Of a stretch of 64,000 bases of DNA, positions 57,101-64,000 are shown piece by piece. The notes beneath the pieces are model-generated. The model did not search any database, was not told where the DNA came from, and saw only the letters and a list, made by a program, of their open reading frames with translations. The position numbers and the translations under genes are program-made. The DNA is taken from positions 1 to 64,000 of the forward strand of contig JAINUG010000328.1 in the NCBI GenBank assembly GCA_029706075.1. Reading direction: 5' to 3'. The first letter of the stretch is position 1, and the number at the start of each line of letters is the position of its first letter. This DNA is from Aldrovandia affinis. Lineage: Eukaryota > Chordata > Actinopteri > Notacanthiformes > Halosauridae.

Positions 57101-58221
57101 ACATATGGTCCTCCATGGTTTGAGTTTGAGTTTGAGAACAATGCCCTTGTTCAGTGGTTCTCAACCTCTGGAGTACCCCGTGTTTTCTGGTTTTCATTCC
57201 AACCATAATAATTGCAATTCCTGAAGTACAGCAAGCTGTTAATTGATTTTTATTAGACACTTTTAGTTAGTCTAATGAGAGATGATTTGATGCTCTTTGT
57301 GAATTGATCGTCTTGATGCCAAATTATGTTAGAAACAGATATTAAATGTACACAGAATGAATATTCTATATTCATTTAAGGGCTTTTAAATCAGTCAGAT
57401 CAGTTATCAGACCATGAATGCTTTCATTTTCTGTAATGGGCTGTGGCAAATGATTCCTTTTGGAAGATGTCATTTTAAATAGATTTAATGATATAACTAC
57501 AGCTGACATCAGTGGAGACCTAAATGCTGAAAGTGTAGAGATCTGGTCATTGAAACTAAACCGTTTGTGGAAAATGAATAGTTCAAAGACAAAGCAAATG
57601 ATAATGAGCCAAACCTGCATTGTGTTACAATTTTTTTCAGCACAGAATTATGAAGCCTAAACAACATTTAGGCTTCAACAGCATTAGCTTTTCAACAACG
57701 TTAATTAATCAAGAGATTCATGGAATCAGGGAATCATCAATATGGCGAATATGAGGAAGAGATCAAGAGTCCTTCATTGCCATTCCCGTCATATTTGCCC
57801 AGATAGAATAACCCCACTTCATCCGTATGCACCGGAACATTGGGACAGCTGAGAAAGCTCAATGATTCCAGCTTTTGTCATGTCCTTGAATCAGGGGTGG
57901 GACATTTCTTTCCCGGTGGGCCGGTGTGCATGCAGGCTTTAGTTTCCACCAATCACCCTGGCTTAATTAGCTAATTAGCTACACCAGTGTACACCAACAC
58001 TGGTCCACCTGCAGATTAGATCACAGTATACACAGTTTCATATAGAGATGTGGCAGTGCAGTGTAACGATTAGGAACACTCTGCTTGTAAAGTGAAGGTT
58101 GCAGGTTTGATTCCCAGGTGGGGCACTGCCGTTGTACCCTTGAGCAAGGCACTTAACCTGAATTGCTTCAGTAAATATCCAGATGTATAAATGGATTTTA
58201 TGTAAAGAAAAAAATACCAGC
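57009..58221. repeat. Tandem duplication, unit B (1213 bp)
   Basis: Second copy of 55801-57008. A partial third unit (the SINE tail) follows to 58294. Confidence 0.95.
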
Positions 58222-58300
58222 ATACACATGGATTGTATGTAAAGAAATGTAAACTGTGTAAGTTGCTCTGAATAAGAGCGTCTGCTAAATGCCTGTAATG
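58050..58300 (+). repeat. tRNA-SINE family S1, full-length
   Basis: Same as 56837-57100; after CTGCTAAATGCC it ends with TGTAATG and leaves the duplication. Confidence 0.9.
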
Positions 58301-58799
58301 AGACACGAGAACTTCAGCTCTCTTTTATCAGCTTATCAGGAAACGCCTGGCCAAAATGCCAGAAATTATGATATCCAAAAACAGACATCAGGCCCTCCTT
58401 TCCCACCCAGCCCTGAAGTCTGCACCCTCTTTTCTGAGTGCAGTAGCTCATTCCTGCTTTCATTAGATAGGGGAAAGCAGGCTGCCGTGCATAATCATTT
58501 TAAATGTTAGGCCAATAACACATCAAAGAAATGGCAGGATGTCAGGGGATGTTTCCCAACCGTTACATCATTTATGTAGCAGTTACACCCTCATAGTGAA
58601 GGGAGTCGTGGTTGCGTCTGAACCAGAGGTCAGTAGTACAATGTGAGTGAACCAGAAGTCAGTAGTACAGTGCGTCCAGTCTGCCCTGCAGTGACCATAG
58701 ATGACAGTAAAGCAGGAATTGTGTTAGTTCTGCAGAACAGCAGCACAGACAGGCAGAAGGTCCAAGACCTTTGGCAGTAAAATGTGAAAACTTAGAGCA

Positions 58800-58950
58800 G
58801 AGCTCTTCACCCCTGCTCCTGGAGGGCCGCAGGGTCTGCTAGTTTTCACCTTAAAATCATTGTCCAGTTCAGACCAAAGAAACCAGTTGAGGTGAGTTGG
58901 CTGTGTAATCACCTGCTTTAATTAGTCAATTTAGTGCTGAGTGACAATGA
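58800..58950. repeat. MITE-like relic (CTCCTGGAGGGCC type)
   Basis: Shares CTCCTGGAGGGCC with the hAT MITE at 50696, and CCAGTTGAGGTGAGTTGG with 22640-22740 and 62100-62170. Confidence 0.55.
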
Positions 58951-61900
58951 AAACCTACCCACCCTGCCACCATAGGTACTCAGCCCTTGGTTCTGAGGGC
59001 TGCAGTGGGTGCAGGTATTTGTTCTAGCCAAACACTGACTACACCTGATGCCACTGATTCGTATACCAACCTTGGTTTAATGGGTGAGCTAATTGATATC
59101 AGGTGGTTCAGTTCATTGGTTAGAGCAAATTGGTTGCAGCCACTGGGCTGCCTCAGGAGCGAGTGTCGACAATGTTGGCTCTAGAAGAAGCTTGCCACTG
59201 GTTTCTTATAATGAACATAAGAAAGACTGATGCTGCTGAAATATTTGCAGGCCTGCCAACATGTACACATTCTGCATACCAGGCATTTTGAGGTCAAGGT
59301 TTGCGGGTTTCACTTTAAACTACGCAAATATGAGGCTTCAGTTAAGACATAGAAAACATAGTTATGATCAGGAACTTGTTTTACTCGTCCACAATGCCCC
59401 CCAACAATTCATACGCAAACTCCAGCTACACTCCCCCTTCCCCCCAAAAATAAAAGTTTGTTCACAACCCCCGAGTCTTACTCGATCAACAGCCAGTTTA
59501 TCACAGGTTTGTGGTAGAGTACAGAAATGTGTGTCTGGTGTGTCCATTATTGCCTAATACTGCAGCATAAGTACAAAGTGTTTGTGGTGTGTGGTGGGCC
59601 ATGATAAATGTTTCTCTACTGGATACTGACATGAAGATATATATCTGTCATTTTTACTTATGGGAGTTGATGAGTCGCCCAAATGTTCAGTGGCACTGCG
59701 CAACTTGTTCTGTTCAACCTTGCTGTTTGGTTTTATAGTATAAAAAAACAGAAAGTTAAATACAGCCATTTTAACAACATAAATTCAAACTATGTTTTAG
59801 CAGAGGTTTATTTGTTATCCGTTGGTAGCTTTGTTGTTATAACTGCTTTTATACTGTACAAAATGGACATGGAATGATTGCTATTCCTCATACAGACAGC
59901 ATTTCAAGTTTCATGTTTATAGTGGCCTAGACTATGAAGAGATAATTGACAGGGATTTTTTAGCAGAATTTATTTTGCAATGTTTAAAGATCAAATGATG
60001 TTAGCCTTATTGCTGAAAACTGGTATTGGTGTTTCACATTAATGGCCATGTTAAAACACAGGTAACCACTCCTCATACATGCGGGAAGTGGGGTTGCTGT
60101 CATGAACAGTTTTCTTATATAGTATAAGTATATCATATTTAAGATAAAGACATAAATGAGACTGTGTCTGTGTATCATAATTGGCGTGAAACTGCGGGAG
60201 GTGCTACATGGAGCTTCGGGAGGTGCTGAAAAAAATGTTTAAAAAAGTTAATAAGAGAAAAACATTTGATCAACCAATCACCTGATAGGTGCGTGAAACA
60301 AAAATCTGTATCAACGTAACACAACACAACCTTATTCACTTGCATTGCTCATTAACTGTTAAATATTCCCATGTTTTATTTTCCCTGGTTCACTGGAAAA
60401 TTGAACAAGTGGGGTGTTTCAAAGTTGTCTGGGGGGATTCCAGAGAAAATGACCTCTATGTTTTTAGTCAGGGGGCAGCATATTCATCTTTAATGCTTTC
60501 TAATTCATTTTAAACATTTCAGATTATTGGCTGATAATTTTCTTTTCCTTTAAAAGTGGTCTGCTGATTTCACACAAACATGTTGCCTGAGGATGAAGCT
60601 CCTTGAAATATCAGATTGTTGCCTGAGCGTTTTCAGGGGTGTGCAAAACAAATTGTCTCTTTTGTCATATCTCAGCTTGTCCTCAAAATGTGCACTTGTG
60701 AGAATATTTCTGGCCTTTTGCAGTTTTTTCTTCAACATATTTGTCAGATCATCTTTCCCATTCATTAAGAGTAAACAATATAAATGGGTATCACTTCATG
60801 TGTAATTTTCTTGAAAGGGACTGCGAATCAAAGTCGCTATGGGTCACTGAAAATGCACTATTGGGATTTCTTGTGAAATCCCTTGCAGGATTCTCAGTTC
60901 AACTGAATTTGAATCAATTGCAGATCATAATAACAGAACAGGTCAGAATAACATGTACACATCATACTGGTGCACAGATTCTTACAGCTGTAGACAAAAA
61001 GTGGTGTTTACCACAGTGGATAATTCTGTGGTTGATATTATTAGCATTATAATATTGATATGCAGTCGATATTAGTCAAAGCTAATTTCTTATGGTATTA
61101 CAATATCCCCACCCCCTGTATTTGAGTGTTGTTACCAGTGCTCTTTGGAATTTACTTAACAATTTTTTAGATTATTTGGATTATTACTTACATTTCACTT
61201 TTTTTTTTTTACACCATTTTGTCAGGATGCTCAGTTATCTTTTTCTTTGCTAATATCAAAAGTGAACACCATCCAAACACTCACTGGCACATATACTTCA
61301 AATATTCATTTGAGTATATTTCCAAATTGGGAGGGGTTAAAAATGTATTTTTAAAAAACCGAAATAATGTCTTTCCTCAATAATGCATTACCCGTACTTG
61401 ATTTAGTATTTATAATGCAATATTGAAATGGAACTCATTTTGAGGATTTTCCTGAAGAAATCCAGTTTGTTTTTAAACCATTATGATGAAGCAGTGCAGG
61501 ATAATGCAGGCACCAATACAAAAGGCAGGGAAATGTTCAAGATTGTTCTGAAAAAGGGATTTCTAAACCCATGTGGGTGTGAGCCCCAACGGTTTCAAGG
61601 GTGTCCACGGCACCATGTCCCCAGCCTGGGGCTTCCAAATACTGCTGCAAGGAAAGGGGGGAGGGTGGAGAGGCCACAACAAGACTTCACATATTGTTAA
61701 AAGACAAACACCCCCAAAACGTATTGCCAAAAACAAGCCCTCTTTGGTCAGCACACCTGAGCTTAAATAACCCTGAAATGACCGGTTTCACCTGGGAACA
61801 TTTCCCATCAATTACCGTATGCCAGCAAGTCATTTCATTCACACCGATTTGATGACTGACAGTTAATGCAATTGGTGGAATAAAGCTTTTACCCTGGAAA

Positions 61901-62039
61901 GTTTTTATAAATGAGAGTAGGATATTTAAACTAGGAACCATAAAATATTATTTAATTTTGCTACTACTCATGTAGTCAAGCCCGGCCAGTCCAGCCAAGG
62001 CTACTCGGTCACATATAGTGTGGTACAGTGATATTCACT

Positions 62040-62170
62040 CTTGCCCTTGGAGAGCTGGTTGGCTGGTTTTTGTGTTCGTCTTCAAATCAGCAACCAATTC
62101 AGGCCCAAGAATCCAGGTGAGGCTAGTTAACTATGTAAGCAGCTGCTTTAATTGATCAGTTAAGTTCTGT
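62040..62170. repeat. MITE-like relic, second intronic copy
   Basis: CCTTGGAGAGCTGG and CCAGGTGAGGCTAGTTAAC resemble 58815-58950. Confidence 0.45.
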
Positions 62171-63344
62171 TAAAAAAATGTTTATTTTCTATACAGAATG
62201 AAACTATAACTGATTCATCATTATTGTATAGCCTTGTGGCAAAGTACAAAAGCAGGCCTGCTCTCATGGAGTGAGCAGGTGTTGAGATGTGTTGCTTTTT
62301 TATGTCGATGCAGATCTGGGGTGGATTAAGCAATCCATTTTCAATGTATTGTCCTGCCTGAGATAAATGAAAAGATGTCCATTGATTTTAGCCTCCAGTC
62401 ACATGGCTCGTTAGTGCCTGACAGCAAATAAGTGAAGTTTTAAACACTGTACAGAACATCTAAACACAGAAATTAGCCATTTACTTTATCCAAAGTTTTT
62501 AATATTATTAATAGAAAACTGCAGGATTTTACCCCAGACTCCTCTTCGGAAAAAGACACCTGGATGGCCACGCTCAGAGGATTAGTTAATTAAAGCGGGA
62601 GCTATAATATGAATCATATTTAATATTAAATATTATTATTTACATTCATTGGCATACTGCCAATTCAACTGCTGCTGTTCTATGCTGATGGATATATTTT
62701 ATGCCCTAATGTCTAAAACATAATATTTGTATCAATGCAGTTACTAAATGCAGTTTGATCTATGCACCTCCACCTGTTTTAAACCTAAAGTGCTGAAATA
62801 GGAGTGCAGTGTATTTCTATTTAAAAATATGCTCTTTATAATTCCATATTTGGTACTTGAGTATATTCTGCTTCATTTTAATAAGGGGTGGGGTCATAAA
62901 AAGGTACTCATTCATTAAGTGTGTCAAAGGCTCTGCGATTCCATATTTGGTACTTATGCCATTAATAAAGGGGGCTCATAGGTAATGTAGAAGGTAATGC
63001 TAAAGTGGAAGGTTGGGAAACCCCTGCTGTATGGTTCAGGGCAGAGGGAAGGTTGGTTACAGTTTACAGGTTACAGTTATAGTGCTGCCTCTACACAGGG
63101 AGCTCGAGCATTGGGCTTTGGGCCAAACAATATTAACTAAATTACCTTTATTACTGTTTAAAATTGAGGGAGGGTGGGTTGTTTATGATATTAAATATGA
63201 AGTAAATAAGCAATGCCAAGGCAGAGGCGATAGTGTGGAGGCAGCGAGGTCATAATGAGCTTGTTATGAGCGAGCGGAGCTGAAGGAGATGAAGCTGAGC
63301 TTGGTGACTATAATCTGTGTGCTTGCTGGTCACCATTGCCTCAT

Positions 63345-63658
63345 TATGCTGGGGTGATGTTGGATGGTGTTGGGGTGATGTTGGGCTGGTGCTGGGGTGA
63401 TGACAGGGTGGTGCTGGTGTGATGTTGGGTGGTGTTGGGGTGATGTTGGGCTGGTGTTGGGGTGATGTTGGGGTGGTGCTGGGGTGATGGCAGGCTGGTG
63501 TTGGGTTGGTGTTGCGGTGATGTTGGGTTGGTGTTGGGGTGATGTTGGGGTGGTGCTGGGGTGATGGCAGGCTGGTGTTGGGTTGGTGTTGCGGTGATGT
63601 TGGGTTGGTGCTGGAGTGGTGTTGGGATGAGGTTGGGGTGGTGCTGGGGTGATGTTCA
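63345..63658. repeat. GGTGTTGGGGTGATGTTGGG minisatellite
   Basis: About 310 bp of 10-30 bp G/T-rich units, with a higher-order repeat (63480-63539 recurs at 63552-63611). The His/Pro/Thr-rich frames on the minus strand are by-products. Confidence 0.92.
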
Positions 63659-63727
63659 TGATGCATTTATGAATGTATTATGTGTGCGCCATTTTTAGGT
63701 CTGTGATTCTTGGGTCAGACCTATCCC

Positions 63728-63905
63728 AAGTTGTGACATGAGTATTTAGCAGACGCTATTATCCAGAGCGACTTATAAGATATGCATAAATACATGGTAG
63801 GAACAATCATAGTTCACGCAAGAGATCAGTGCAGTAATACAGTGATAGACATTGTTGTAGGCAGCTGCATACCATACCTGTAACACTGGGAAGGAAAAGG
63901 TTAGT
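63728..63905 (-). mobile_element. L2 LINE 3' end fragment
   Basis: On the minus strand it matches 7985-8150, as does 48082-48265. Its very tail is cut short at TAAATACTC. Confidence 0.85.
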
Positions 63906-64000
63906 AATTATTATTATTATTATTTTTATTTTTTATTAAATGTATTAAACAGGGGTATATAGTGTTGAGCAAGTAGGCAGTGTGATGACAATTAGCTAGA

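Larger units (their letters stand above)
51832..64000 (+). other. adarb2: Probable first intron of the adarb2-like gene (continues past window)
   Basis: No further exon with a plausible match is seen to the right edge. A very long first intron would agree with mammalian ADARB2. It contains the repeats listed separately. Stretches 51840-53500, 58960-62030 and 62175-63340 hold no recognised feature apart from direct repeats at 53259-53289 and 53528-53591. Confidence 0.5.

Noticed and set aside
63250-63666. His/Pro/Thr-rich frames resembling a mucin-like protein
   Set aside because: Translation of a G/T-rich minisatellite; no flanking coding sequence.

Overview
The window looks like fish (teleost) nuclear DNA: a gene desert packed with transposons, with one believable coding exon near its right-hand third. 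Evidence for a teleost is the repeat set: L2 LINEs and tRNA-SINEs sharing a stem-loop tail (CTCTGGATAAGAG, loop GGATA) with TGTAA-type ends, as described for eel UnaL2 and its SINEs; Tc1-like elements with long inverted ends; a chromodomain-carrying Gypsy element; a Harbinger-type Myb protein relic and a THAP relic. An early-branching teleost such as an eel or tarpon relative is possible, but this is inference from the tails only.

Layout. 1-5000: dispersed repeats, a THAP pseudogene, a foldback element, and an internally deleted Tc1 element (2745-4164) inserted into a tRNA-derived SINE. 4855-17100: a stack of nested insertions. A Tc1-like copy is split by a small hAT-type element and by an L2 LINE (5510-8173). 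Next to it lies an LTR-type element (8352-16947, TSD ATTAC), itself split by a second LINE (TSD TAATGTT), which is split by a nearly complete but frameshifted Gypsy chromovirus (10359-15955, TSD GCGTG). 17100-51300: mostly single-copy AT-rich DNA with SINEs, LINE tails, MITEs, minisatellites and a 534-bp relative of the LTR-type element (39724-40257, TSD CACAT). 51340-51831: GC-rich promoter-like DNA followed by a first coding exon whose basic N-terminus and splice phase match ADARB2 (ADAR3/RED2). 51832-64000: probable first intron of that gene, carrying a Harbinger Myb relic, a 1.2-kb tandem duplication bounded by SINE sequence, and a 310-bp minisatellite.

How it fits together. Apart from the adarb2-like exon no host gene is supported; every other long open frame is transposon-derived or a shadow of one. 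The upstream desert may hold regulatory elements for adarb2 (candidate stretches are listed). The most unusual object is the LTR-type element at 8352-16947: on its presumed sense strand it has a TATA-like box, then a stretch resembling the 5' Alu domain of 7SL RNA, then a run of tandem and single hairpins, and an AATAAA signal near its end. A 7SL-like segment inside a fish LTR-type element with a structured leader is the best candidate for something undescribed.
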